A DNA stretch of 19,328 nucleotides from Bacillota bacterium (GCA_023436805.1 JAEZHT010000043.1:1-19328); one strand, 5' to 3'; counted from the stretch's first letter, positions 1 to 7,953 are shown. Made by a program: numbers and translations. Notes: generated from the sequence alone by a model not told the origin.

Positions 1-1
1 G

Positions 2-727
2 GGTTACGAGTTGTCTTTTATTGTGTCCAAATTGGGTCACAACCGTATGAGTTATTACGAATGGTGTATGAATAAAAAAGTCGATGGTGTATACATCGTG
101 GTTGGTGATTATGGCGATGAGGGTCTATATGAACTGGCTAAAAAACACATCCCATGTGTGTCCACCGATATTCTCATTCCGGGGATCCATTCCATCATAT
201 CCGATAATGTCATGGGTATTCGTGTCAGCCTAGACCACTTATATGAACACAACCAACTTAAAACGGTCGGTTTGATTGCAGGACCACAACAATCCAAAGC
301 GTTCTTTGAACGTTATGAAGCTTTCAAAATGTACCATGAAGAAAAAGGTTTACACATCCAAAAGGAACACGTCGTATTCGCAGAATCGTTCGGATTCACT
401 TCGGGCTATCAAGCTGCCATCAAGTTGATGGAACACCCATTACCTCAAGGATTATTGGTGGGTTCAGACGACATCGCTTTAGGTGTACTCAAAGCATTTA
501 AAGATAAGGGGATTAGAATCCCTGAAGATATTCAAATCATCGGTTACGATGACATCGCGTTTGCTAGACACTTCACACCGAGTTTGACCACGGTCAAACA
601 GGACCGCGAATTGATTGCAACCACTGCTGCAAAAAAACTATTACAACTGATCAACAACCCCAACAGTAAGGTAGAAGAAGTCATTAGAGTACCAGTAGAA
701 TTGGTACTTCGTGAAACTACCCAATAA
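2..727 (+). CDS. LacI/GalR-family transcriptional repressor, 5'-truncated by the window edge
   Basis: The reading frame is open from base 2 and begins GYELSF, typical of the first strand region of the sugar-binding core of LacI-family repressors. The roughly 80-90 residue N-terminal helix-turn-helix and hinge therefore lie before the window. The TTG at 11 is only an in-frame codon, not a likely start. The visible part has the full periplasmic-binding-protein-like fold signature: VDGVYIV, TVGLIAG, the GLLVGSDDIALGVL stretch, and the conserved IIGYDDIAFARHFTPSLTTVKQD segment close to the C-terminus. Its role is effector-responsive repression, with a sugar or sugar phosphate as the likely ligand. 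It sits 158 bases upstream of the phosphorylase gene on the same strand, so it is the obvious candidate for binding the repeated operator-like palindromes in that gap. Family is certain; the regulated target and ligand are inference. Confidence 0.93.
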   Translation, partial: GYELSFIVSKLGHNRMSYYEWCMNKKVDGVYIVVGDYGDEGLYELAKKHIPCVSTDILIPGIHSIISDNVMGIRVSLDHLYEHNQLKTVGLIAGPQQSKAFFERYEAFKMYHEEKGLHIQKEHVVFAESFGFTSGYQAAIKLMEHPLPQGLLVGSDDIALGVLKAFKDKGIRIPEDIQIIGYDDIAFARHFTPSLTTVKQDRELIATTAAKKLLQLINNPNSKVEEVIRVPVELVLRETTQ

Positions 728-742
728 AACCAATAAAAATGC

Positions 743-769
743 TTGTAAACGATTACACAATGTGATAAT
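743..769 (+). promoter_or_regulatory. candidate sigma-A promoter for the operon
   Basis: A TTGTAA -35-like hexamer (743-748) is followed after 15 bases by GATAAT (764-769) preceded by TGT, which gives an extended -10. A better -10, TATAAT (769-774), lies 20 bases from the same -35, which is a long spacer. The AT-rich run 764-778 allows either choice. This is the only good promoter-like area before the phosphorylase gene, but the spacing is imperfect and the start point is not certain. Confidence 0.4.
744..757. promoter_or_regulatory. cre-like operator (CcpA/LacI-type), site 1
   Basis: TGTAAACGATTACA fits the cre consensus TGWAARCGYTWNCA at 13 of 14 positions and is nearly a perfect palindrome with a central CG. 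It overlaps the only plausible -35 element in this gap (TTGTAA, 743-748), which would fit carbon catabolite repression of the operon. It could equally be a site for the adjacent LacI-family repressor, since these proteins share operator style. Confidence 0.65.
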
Positions 770-785
770 ATAATATATGGAAAAT

Positions 786-800
786 AAGAAACCGATTTCC
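786..800. promoter_or_regulatory. operator-like direct repeat, copy 1
   Basis: AAGAAACCGATTTCC occurs here and, identical, at 861-875. Its core GAAACCGATTTC (788-799) is a near palindrome (10 of 12 bases symmetric) with a central CG, the usual layout of LacI-family operators, and differs from the cre-like sites. The copies are 75 bp apart, close to seven helical turns, so a repressor bridging them would contact the same face of the DNA. Likely binder: the LacI-family protein encoded just upstream (inference). Confidence 0.65.
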
Positions 801-807
801 TAAAATA

Positions 808-821
808 TGTAAGCGTTTTTA
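808..821. promoter_or_regulatory. cre-like operator, site 2
   Basis: TGTAAGCGTTTTTA matches the cre consensus TGWAARCGYTWNCA at 13 of 14 positions, the mismatch being T for C at position 13. It is less symmetric than site 1. Its centre is 64 bp from that of site 1, about six helical turns. It lies downstream of the promoter candidate, where binding could block elongation. Confidence 0.5.
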
Positions 822-822
822 A

Positions 823-850
823 TTAAAGGTCACACAAAGTGCACCTTTAA
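823..850 (+). promoter_or_regulatory. inverted repeat / 5'-leader hairpin
   Basis: TTAAAGGT (823-830) is exactly complementary to ACCTTTAA (843-850). Inside, CAC (833-835) pairs with GTG (839-841) around an AAA loop. No T-run follows, so it is not a standard terminator. It lies in the presumed 5' leader of the phosphorylase mRNA, 35 bases before the start codon, and could act as a leader hairpin or as a protein-binding inverted repeat. Confidence 0.45.
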
Positions 851-860
851 ATGTAAATTA

Positions 861-880
861 AAGAAACCGATTTCCGGAGG
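861..880 (+). promoter_or_regulatory. operator-like direct repeat, copy 2, abutting the ribosome binding site
   Basis: The second identical copy of AAGAAACCGATTTCC (861-875) runs straight into GGAGG (876-880), which is the Shine-Dalgarno sequence for the ATG at 886. Because it is so far downstream of the promoter candidate, a repressor here would work as a roadblock or through looping with copy 1 at 786-800. Confidence 0.6.
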
Positions 881-885
881 CCGAT

Positions 886-3800
886 ATGAAGTCGAATCAC
901 CAAACCACATTTATTCAAAAGAATTACCAAAAACAAAAACCTTTCTCCTCATTTTTACCAGGTATCGCTGGTAAAAAAGGGATTCCACTATGGAGCTTTT
1001 ATGTCAACCGCGGACAAGTCATCACGAGTTTTGGCCGAAGAGATAAAAATGGCGCTATCCTAGAATTCTTCCCAGCAAACGCTGCCTACATGTACACCAA
1101 GACCATTGGTTTCAGAACCTTCATCCGTGTCGATGGCATCATTTATGAATTCTTTAAAGAAGATGGTCTCAATCAAAACCTATACGTTGAACGTGATTCC
1201 GTATCCATTTCTGAGATCAATGAATCGATTCAAATCAAAGTGACCGTAAAATACTTCACTTTACCAAACGAAAAAATCGGTGCCTTGGTCAGAAAAGTTA
1301 CCTTCGAAAACCTATCATTCAACAAACGACACATCGAAGTGTTGGATGGTTTGACTCAAATATTACCATCCGGCATCGATTACGGCGGCTTCAAAGCCAT
1401 CTCGAATTTACTTCAATCTTGGATGGATGTCGATTTCAAACCAGGGTATGCTTTTTATAAATTAAGAGCATCCACCGGGGACTCCGCCGAAGTGAGTGAA
1501 GTCACCGATGGTAACTTCTACATTTCAAAACTTGAAGATAAAACCGTAAAAATCATCGCCGATACCCGCATGGTATTCGATATGGATACCGCATTCGCGA
1601 AACCATATGGCTTCATGTATCACCCATTTGATGTGTTTAAAGATAAACCTCAAGTGGTCGTCAATCAAGTACCGTGTGCATTCAGTTTATTCAGCCATGA
1701 GTTGGATAAAACCGTGACACTCAATAGTTTGGTTGGTTATACATCCGATAAAACTTTATTGGATGAGTACGTACAAAAATTAAACACAGATTACTTAATG
1801 ACTAAAGACCAAGAAAATATGGCGTTGCACAAGTCATTGACCAGTGCCATCGAGACCGAAACCGCAGAACCACTCTTCGATGCCTACCTCAAACAATGTT
1901 ACTTGGATAATTTACTCCGTGGGGGTGAACCCTTCCCAATTGAAACCAAATCGGGGGTCGCGAGTTATCACTTATTCAGCCGTAAACATGGTGACTTAGA
2001 AAGAGACTATAATTTCTTCGTAATTGAACCTGAATATTACTCTCAAGGCAATGGTAACTTCCGTGACGTTTTACAAAACAGACGAAATGACACATTGTTC
2101 CACAGTTTTGTGGGGGATCACAACTTATGGCACTTCGCATCACTCATCAGTGCCGATGGTTATAACCCATTGTCAATTGAAGGTTTACAATTCGAGTATC
2201 AAGGGAAAGTCGTTTACCCAGGACTTGAAGGGTTCATTCAAAAACCATTCACACCTGGTTCGATCTATAAAAAACTGATTGACTTGGGCTATGATGATTC
2301 ACAAGCCGAAAATACAATGAAGGTCATTTTAAAAGAATCCAATCCAATCATCAAAGCAAGTTTTGGTGAAGGCTATTGGAATGACCACTTCACTTACATT
2401 TATGATTTGATTGAAGGGTACTTAGACATTTACCCTGAACAAGAAAAAGCTTTGTTGTTTGAGAAGAAGAAATACCGATTCTTCGATAACCACACCGATG
2501 TCTTACCAAGACATGAAAAAACCGTGTTGACCAAAGATGGTAAGGTGCGTCAATATGGGGCACTGGCTCACCACCATGGTCAAAGCGACTGGGTGCTGAT
2601 TGGTGGTAAACCGGTGGAAGTAACCCTCGCATCGAAATTGCTTACGCTCATATTAAATAAATATGGGTTATTAGACCCTGCAGGCATTGGTTTATCGTAT
2701 GATGCCAATAAACCTGGTTGGAACGACGCGATGAATGGCTTACCTGGGTTGTTCGGTTCAGGTGTATCTGAAATGTTTGAACTCAAACGTTTAAATCATT
2801 TCTTATTAGAAGCCTTCAAACAACACCCATCGGAACACATCGAAGTGTTAACCCCGTTGGTGGATTTGATCAAAGCATTTGAGTCATTACAATCCGAAGG
2901 TTTCCAACTTTGGGACCAAAGAACCACTGCGTTAGAACATTACCGTGAAGCCTTAAAACAACCATTATCCTTAAGTTGGATCGATACCAAAGCAGCGGTT
3001 CGTGTGTTGGAAAAAATCGAAGCCGATTTGAATGTGGCTGAAACAAAAGCCCATGAGATTGACCCAGTTTATCCAACCTATCTCACATTCGAAGCTGTGA
3101 AATATGAACCGATTTTAGAAAATGGTCAACCGAAGATTGGTAACTACAAACTACCACTCGTCAAGGTGCTTGAGTTTAAGATGAACCCAATCCCAGCATT
3201 CCTAGAAGCCCCAGCGCGTTATTTAAAACAAACCAAAGACGTATCTAAAGCCAAAGCCTTATATCAAACGATTAAAGGCACTGAGTTGTATGATGCGAAA
3301 ATGAAGTTTTATCAAACCAGCGTATCGCTCGATGCGTACTCCAATGAAATCGGACGCATCCGTGCATTTACCAAAGGTTGGCTAGAACGCGAATCTAACT
3401 TCTTACACATGACTTACAAATACTTACTTGGTTTGTTAAAATCTGGTTTGTATGAGGAGTTCTTCAATGAGATGGACACCAATTTGGTATGTTTCATGAA
3501 TCCAGAAGTCTATGGTCGCTCACCATTAGAGAATTCAAGCTTTATCGCAACCTCAACGAACCCAGACCCGAACAAACATGGTCAAGGATTCGTTTCAAGA
3601 TTGTCAGGATCTACCGCAGAAATGCTTTCGATGTATAAAGAAATGTTCATCGGTAAACACCCATTTACAGTTGTTAATGATCAATTGGTGTTGACATTCA
3701 AACCTATTTTACACAAACGTTTCTTTAAAGAAGGCAAGGTCTCCTTTAAATTCTTGAATACCAAAGTCACGTATATCAACCCGCTTGGTTTGAATACGTA

Positions 3801-3954
3801 TGACAAAGCAGCACGTATCACCGATATTGAAGTCATCGATGCATTCGGTTCACACTGGATCAAAGGTGACCAATTGACCCAATTGGCATCAAATGTTCGC
3901 TCCGGCGGCATTGATCAAATAAATGTATACATAAATAGGGAGGAAGCCAAATGA
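886..3954 (+). CDS. Inverting oligosaccharide phosphorylase of the GH94/GH149/GH161 type (probable beta-glucan oligosaccharide phosphorylase)
   Basis: This 1022-residue protein has no signal peptide, so it acts in the cytosol. Known members of this clan phosphorolyse beta-glucosidic oligosaccharides, releasing alpha-glucose 1-phosphate and saving ATP. The expected general acid is Asp614 in the GWNDAMNG motif (611-618), the counterpart of the WNDGMN motif of cellobiose phosphorylases. The loop RLSGSTAEM (905-913) and His898 are candidates for phosphate contacts. The N-terminus carries an LPGIAGKKGIPLW / FYVNRGQ / EFFPAN block seen in large enzymes of this type. At 1022 residues it is longer than cellobiose phosphorylases (about 800) and slightly shorter than the roughly 1100-residue oligoglucan phosphorylases. 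The start is set by GGAGG at 876-880. The stop overlaps the next gene by 4 bases (ATGA). The beta-linkage (1,2, 1,3 or other) cannot be read from the sequence. Family-level call is secure; subfamily is not. Confidence 0.88.
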   Translation: MKSNHQTTFIQKNYQKQKPFSSFLPGIAGKKGIPLWSFYVNRGQVITSFGRRDKNGAILEFFPANAAYMYTKTIGFRTFIRVDGIIYEFFKEDGLNQNLYVERDSVSISEINESIQIKVTVKYFTLPNEKIGALVRKVTFENLSFNKRHIEVLDGLTQILPSGIDYGGFKAISNLLQSWMDVDFKPGYAFYKLRASTGDSAEVSEVTDGNFYISKLEDKTVKIIADTRMVFDMDTAFAKPYGFMYHPFDVFKDKPQVVVNQVPCAFSLFSHELDKTVTLNSLVGYTSDKTLLDEYVQKLNTDYLMTKDQENMALHKSLTSAIETETAEPLFDAYLKQCYLDNLLRGGEPFPIETKSGVASYHLFSRKHGDLERDYNFFVIEPEYYSQGNGNFRDVLQNRRNDTLFHSFVGDHNLWHFASLISADGYNPLSIEGLQFEYQGKVVYPGLEGFIQKPFTPGSIYKKLIDLGYDDSQAENTMKVILKESNPIIKASFGEGYWNDHFTYIYDLIEGYLDIYPEQEKALLFEKKKYRFFDNHTDVLPRHEKTVLTKDGKVRQYGALAHHHGQSDWVLIGGKPVEVTLASKLLTLILNKYGLLDPAGIGLSYDANKPGWNDAMNGLPGLFGSGVSEMFELKRLNHFLLEAFKQHPSEHIEVLTPLVDLIKAFESLQSEGFQLWDQRTTALEHYREALKQPLSLSWIDTKAAVRVLEKIEADLNVAETKAHEIDPVYPTYLTFEAVKYEPILENGQPKIGNYKLPLVKVLEFKMNPIPAFLEAPARYLKQTKDVSKAKALYQTIKGTELYDAKMKFYQTSVSLDAYSNEIGRIRAFTKGWLERESNFLHMTYKYLLGLLKSGLYEEFFNEMDTNLVCFMNPEVYGRSPLENSSFIATSTNPDPNKHGQGFVSRLSGSTAEMLSMYKEMFIGKHPFTVVNDQLVLTFKPILHKRFFKEGKVSFKFLNTKVTYINPLGLNTYDKAARITDIEVIDAFGSHWIKGDQLTQLASNVRSGGIDQINVYINREEAK

Positions 3955-6461
3955 AAAAAACATTTATGTTGTTAGTTTTAACGGTTTTAAGTGTTGTAAC
4001 TTTGGTCGCTTGTCAAACAGAAGCCAAGTTGACTAAAATTACGTTCACAGGCGTAGCCGACGTTACAGACATCGCTTACGGTACAGAATTTAATGTTCTT
4101 ACCGGTGTCAAAGCGATTGGTGACGATAACAAAGATTATACAGACCAAATTACTGTACAATCGGTTGCGACCATTTCAGAAACAGGCGTATTAGATACCC
4201 AAACCGTGGGTGTTGCTGCAGTTAAATATCAAGTTAAAGTCGGCAATGTCACCGGTGAAAAGTGGCGTTATCTAACCGTATTGAATCCAACTGCTGTTGA
4301 AGGCGAAATGCTCATCAACGGAGATTTCTCCGGTGGTACAGGTGGATGGACAGACCCAGCTGTTAACTACATTGCAGATGGCGCAGAAATGACCATTTCC
4401 GCTGAAGATGGTGCTTTAAAAGTAGAAGTTGTTGCAGGGGCTAACGTTTATACCCCACGCTTTGGGCAAATGAACGTACCATTTGAACAAGATACAACTT
4501 ACGAAGTCTCCTTCAGAGCTAAATCCTCTGTAGCTAAGACCATTAACCTACAAGTTGGTGAATTGTTGACAGTTTCCCCATGGTTTACAGATTTTAAACC
4601 TGGTCAAACTGAACATAGATTGATCACAACTGAATGGGCTACTTACACTTATAAGTTTACTCACAGATTAGACAACAAACGTGGTGGTATCTTATTTGAA
4701 TTAGGTAAATTAGGCGATGATCAAATCAACGCTACTATGTGGTTTGATGACATTGAAATTACTGAATCTACACCAGATGCTGACACAACTGCACCTACAT
4801 TCTCAGGATTGGCTGCAGAAAAATCCGTACTCATCGGTGCAACATTCGATCCACTTGCTGGCGTAACAGCATTTGACGTGGTTGATGGTGATGTCACTGA
4901 AAACATCGTTGTAGTCATCAAAGATGCATCACAAGCTGTGGTTACTGCAGTCGATACATCTGCTGAAGGTACATTTACACTTGAATACAGCATCGAAGAC
5001 GAAGCTGGTAATGAAGCTACATTTACAGTTACTTTAAACGTTTTAGGTATGTTGTTCTCTGATGCAAACATCATTAAGAATGGTGACTTCTCAGCGCCAC
5101 TCGATGCAACTACACCTGAATGGACTGTTTGGAGACAAGACTGGGGCACACAAGCCGCTGTTACTGGTGCAATCGTTAACGAAGCATTCGAATTGAATAT
5201 CACTGCACCTGGTGATGCTGGCAGATGGTCTATCCAATTCTTCCAAAAAGTAACACTTGTTGAAGGTGTCACTTATCGTATTTCATTTGACATCAAGTCT
5301 TCAGTCGCTAGAGATATGGACTTCGCAATGTCACAAGATGGCACAAACTACGAACAATTCAAACAAAATGATATCCAATTAACAACTAATTTCCAAACAT
5401 TCCAATTTGTATTTACAGCAGATAAGACCACTGAAAATACTAAATTTGAATTTGACTTAGGAAATACACCGTTATATGCAGCAAGTATCGTAACCATTGA
5501 CAATGTCAAGTTACAAGAAGCTGTATTAGATACACTATTGGTCAATACAACATTTGACGCACTTGGATGGCAAGGTTTCCACAACGATTGGGACGGCTCT
5601 GTTGCGACTCTATCTGTTGTTAATGGCGAATTCAAGTATTCATTGACTAAATATGTAAACGGTTCTGCTGGTTACATGTTACAACTCATTTATGGTACTA
5701 AGTTAGTCTTAGAACCAAACACCACTTATACATTCTCATTCGATGCTTATGCATCTAAGAATTTAACGTTGAACCCATTCTTCACACAAGGTGATGCTGC
5801 TGGTTGGAATAACATCGTGACTTCAGGTACCGTTGATATCACAACAACTAAGGCAACTTACACTGTCACAGCTACCACTGGTGAAGGCGTTGCGTTACCA
5901 TTTGAACTTAAGTTTGAATTTGGTACACAATTCGCACCATTTGAATCTGGTGATGAATTCATTATGTGGGATAACCTATCCTTCACGAAGGCTGATGGTC
6001 CTGAATTATTAATGAATGGTTCTGGACAAGAAGTATTGAATTGGTCATATGACAACTCAGGTGGTGCTACTGGTAACATGCAATTGGTCGATGGTAAAGC
6101 CGTCGTTACAGTTGAAACTTTAGGTGCTGCTTATCAACCTCATATGTATCAAATGCTTACTGGATTAAAAGCTGGTAACTATATGCTTAAAGTTGTGGTT
6201 ACATCATCCGTTGCAAGAGATCTACGTGTAAACTTCGTCGTTCCAAACTGGGGTTACGCTTCAATCTTAACTGGTGGTTCACATGACTTTGCTGTAGAAG
6301 TAGGCGTTGAAAAAGTAGTTTATGTACCATTCACTGTGGCAACTGACATCACTGACCAAGTGAAGTTTGAATTTGACTTTGGTGGCCTTGGTGGCACTCT
6401 AATCAGCGTACCTGGTACATTTACAATTTCTGAAATCCTTCTTTATCAAGTCATAGCTTAG
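3951..6461 (+). CDS. Surface lipoprotein with four CBM4/9-like and two Ig-like modules; no catalytic domain
   Basis: The protein has 836 residues with a lipoprotein signal peptide ending LVAC (lipidated Cys21), so it is anchored outside the cytoplasmic membrane. Visible modules in order: an Ig-like domain (about 24-115); a CBM4/9-like jelly roll (119-277, beginning NGDFSGGTGGW); a DUF5011-like Ig domain (278-367, beginning DTTAPTF); then three more CBM4/9-like modules (371-524, 527-683, 684-836). The modules share signatures such as SSVA near the middle (191-195, 449-455, 751-757) and KFEFD/KFEFG later. CBM4 and CBM9 relatives bind beta-glucans, xylan or cellulose. No hydrolase domain fits in the remaining sequence, so the role is probably capture of a polysaccharide at the cell surface, like the surface glycan-binding proteins of Bacteroidetes. 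Its RBS GGGAGGA is at 3938-3944 and its start overlaps the phosphorylase stop. Ligand unknown. Confidence 0.85.
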   Translation: MKKTFMLLVLTVLSVVTLVACQTEAKLTKITFTGVADVTDIAYGTEFNVLTGVKAIGDDNKDYTDQITVQSVATISETGVLDTQTVGVAAVKYQVKVGNVTGEKWRYLTVLNPTAVEGEMLINGDFSGGTGGWTDPAVNYIADGAEMTISAEDGALKVEVVAGANVYTPRFGQMNVPFEQDTTYEVSFRAKSSVAKTINLQVGELLTVSPWFTDFKPGQTEHRLITTEWATYTYKFTHRLDNKRGGILFELGKLGDDQINATMWFDDIEITESTPDADTTAPTFSGLAAEKSVLIGATFDPLAGVTAFDVVDGDVTENIVVVIKDASQAVVTAVDTSAEGTFTLEYSIEDEAGNEATFTVTLNVLGMLFSDANIIKNGDFSAPLDATTPEWTVWRQDWGTQAAVTGAIVNEAFELNITAPGDAGRWSIQFFQKVTLVEGVTYRISFDIKSSVARDMDFAMSQDGTNYEQFKQNDIQLTTNFQTFQFVFTADKTTENTKFEFDLGNTPLYAASIVTIDNVKLQEAVLDTLLVNTTFDALGWQGFHNDWDGSVATLSVVNGEFKYSLTKYVNGSAGYMLQLIYGTKLVLEPNTTYTFSFDAYASKNLTLNPFFTQGDAAGWNNIVTSGTVDITTTKATYTVTATTGEGVALPFELKFEFGTQFAPFESGDEFIMWDNLSFTKADGPELLMNGSGQEVLNWSYDNSGGATGNMQLVDGKAVVTVETLGAAYQPHMYQMLTGLKAGNYMLKVVVTSSVARDLRVNFVVPNWGYASILTGGSHDFAVEVGVEKVVYVPFTVATDITDQVKFEFDFGGLGGTLISVPGTFTISEILLYQVIA

Positions 6462-6471
6462 GAGATTAACT

Positions 6472-7911
6472 ATGAAAAAACTATTTGCATTACTCGTTAT
6501 TTCATTATTCGCATTGACACTCGCCGCTTGTAATGGCGGCGGTGGCAACAATGTGAAATACATTGAATTGACATACGCAGACTGGGGCGATGCCGTATTT
6601 AATCAACGTATGATTGATAAATTTATGGAAAAATACCCTAACATCACTGTTACATTAAGACAAGATATCTCTGGTTCTGGTGCAACCTTTACTGGTAACC
6701 TTGTCACAGCAGCACAAGCAGGTTTATTACCTGACGTATTCGCAACCGATAACGTGCCAACCGTCGTAAGAGCTGGTTTAACCTTAGACGTTGCTGAATT
6801 ATGGGATGCCGATCCAGATACCGAAATGGTATATGAAGACGTAGCTAAAACGGCTGTTTATAATGGACACAGATATGCAGTCCCTAGTTTCCAATTCTTA
6901 AAAGGTATTTTCATCAACTTAGACATTTTTGAAGAATCCGGTTTACAATCGGTTGCTGGCAAATATCGTTTAGACGCTGACGGATACCCTGTCAAAGACT
7001 GGACCCACGCTGAATTCGTTGAAATTGCGAAAGCAATCACCAACTATGACATCGTGAACGTTGAAAACCTCGTTGTTGGTTTCGACACATGGTATGGTTC
7101 ACCTGACTTCCAACAAGTATGGCCAATGATGAATTCAACTCGTTTTGGTTATGATACTTGGGATGGTACAAAATTCAACTATACTTCCCCTGAATGGATT
7201 GAAGCAATGCGTGCTAAGGTTGAAATTGACAACTACGAACTCAACTTAGGTGTAACTTCACGTTATCCTACCACAGACTGGGAAAATACCCCTGCGTTAC
7301 AATCCTATGTGATCCAAGCTGGTTATGCCGCAATGGATATCGAAGGTTCATGGCAATTCTGGGTCATCCAAGAAGCACAAGACCAAGGTATCAATATGGG
7401 CTTCTGGCCTTACCCATCGGGTTCTGAAGGATTATTCCCACCAACCATTCTAGACTATCAAGCGATTTCTAGCCAAACCACACACCCTGAAGAAGCTTAT
7501 CTACTTGCTAAATGGATGACATTTGGACAAGACGGATGGAATGCACGTTTAGATTTATATGAAGAAGACAAAGCCGCTGCAGAAGCAGCTGGTCAAACCC
7601 CTAAATATCTAGACCGTTTCCCAGTAGCTGCATACCCTGGCGTTTGGGAAAGAGTTGCTGATCTAGTCGATGGTATCCCTGGTATTGAATATACCCTTGA
7701 ACGTATTGAAAATTCACGTCCTGACCTTGACAAATGGTTAGCTGGTTATAAAGATTTCTGGGCATGGGTTAGTGATGCTGAAAATCCATATAGCTGGGCA
7801 AATCTACAAATTGCAGGTCCAAACTCTGTTGCAGCATTTGCTGAACAATGGAATCAAAAAGCCAATGAATTGGTTCAACAAGAAATTGCCAATTTAGGTA
7901 AAGACGAATAA
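6472..7911 (+). CDS. ABC sugar-importer solute-binding lipoprotein, family 1 (UgpB/MalE-like)
   Basis: This 479-residue protein has a lipoprotein signal peptide ending LAAC (Cys20) and a Gly/Asn-rich linker. The mature part follows the family 1 extracellular solute-binding protein pattern: VKYIELTYADWGD, the early FMEKYPNITVTL strand, LLPDVFATDNV, AVPSFQFLKGIFINLDIF, and a late EEAYLLAKWM helix. Many exposed tryptophans (for example in DWTHAEF, DTWDGTKF, EGSWQFW) suit stacking on sugar rings. Its GGAG ribosome site (6461-6464) overlaps the preceding TAG stop, so the genes are closely coupled. It should deliver oligosaccharide to one of the two permease pairs downstream; which one is not visible. 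A stable hairpin follows the stop codon. The exact sugar is unknown, though the neighbouring phosphorylase suggests a gluco-oligosaccharide. Confidence 0.93.
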   Translation: MKKLFALLVISLFALTLAACNGGGGNNVKYIELTYADWGDAVFNQRMIDKFMEKYPNITVTLRQDISGSGATFTGNLVTAAQAGLLPDVFATDNVPTVVRAGLTLDVAELWDADPDTEMVYEDVAKTAVYNGHRYAVPSFQFLKGIFINLDIFEESGLQSVAGKYRLDADGYPVKDWTHAEFVEIAKAITNYDIVNVENLVVGFDTWYGSPDFQQVWPMMNSTRFGYDTWDGTKFNYTSPEWIEAMRAKVEIDNYELNLGVTSRYPTTDWENTPALQSYVIQAGYAAMDIEGSWQFWVIQEAQDQGINMGFWPYPSGSEGLFPPTILDYQAISSQTTHPEEAYLLAKWMTFGQDGWNARLDLYEEDKAAAEAAGQTPKYLDRFPVAAYPGVWERVADLVDGIPGIEYTLERIENSRPDLDKWLAGYKDFWAWVSDAENPYSWANLQIAGPNSVAAFAEQWNQKANELVQQEIANLGKDE

Positions 7912-7922
7912 AAACTCATGTG

Positions 7923-7953
7923 TCAAGAGGGCAAATAAAACCTGCCCTCTTGA
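7923..7953 (+). promoter_or_regulatory. Intercistronic hairpin after the solute-binding protein gene
   Basis: TCAAGAGGGCA (7923-7933) and TGCCCTCTTGA (7943-7953) form a perfect 11-bp stem with a 9-base AATAAAACC loop. It is followed by TATCATATC rather than a T-run, so full rho-independent termination is unlikely. The position, 12 bases after the stop and just before a well-formed GGAGG (7967-7971), fits an mRNA 3'-end stabiliser or partial terminator that lets the binding protein be made in excess over the membrane proteins, as in other sugar ABC operons. Confidence 0.7.

Noticed and set aside
11..13. TTG as the start of the LacI-family protein
   Set aside because: The frame is open to base 2 and the protein there is already in the sugar-binding core. 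The helix-turn-helix part must lie upstream, so this is a truncated gene and not a short one.
823..850. Terminator of the LacI-family gene
   Set aside because: It has no T-run and lies almost 100 bases beyond the stop, after the promoter and operator candidates of the next gene.
4721..5272. Reverse-strand open frame of 183 codons inside the CBM lipoprotein gene
   Set aside because: It lies opposite a clear multi-domain coding gene. Its translation is rich in Ser, Thr, Val and Asn without any family motif, as expected for the mirror of a Thr/Ala/Asp-rich protein.
7923..7953. Rho-independent terminator after the solute-binding protein
   Set aside because: The stem is strong but is followed by a mixed TATCATATCTATT sequence, not a T-run, and a ribosome site with a related transporter gene follows within 15 bases.
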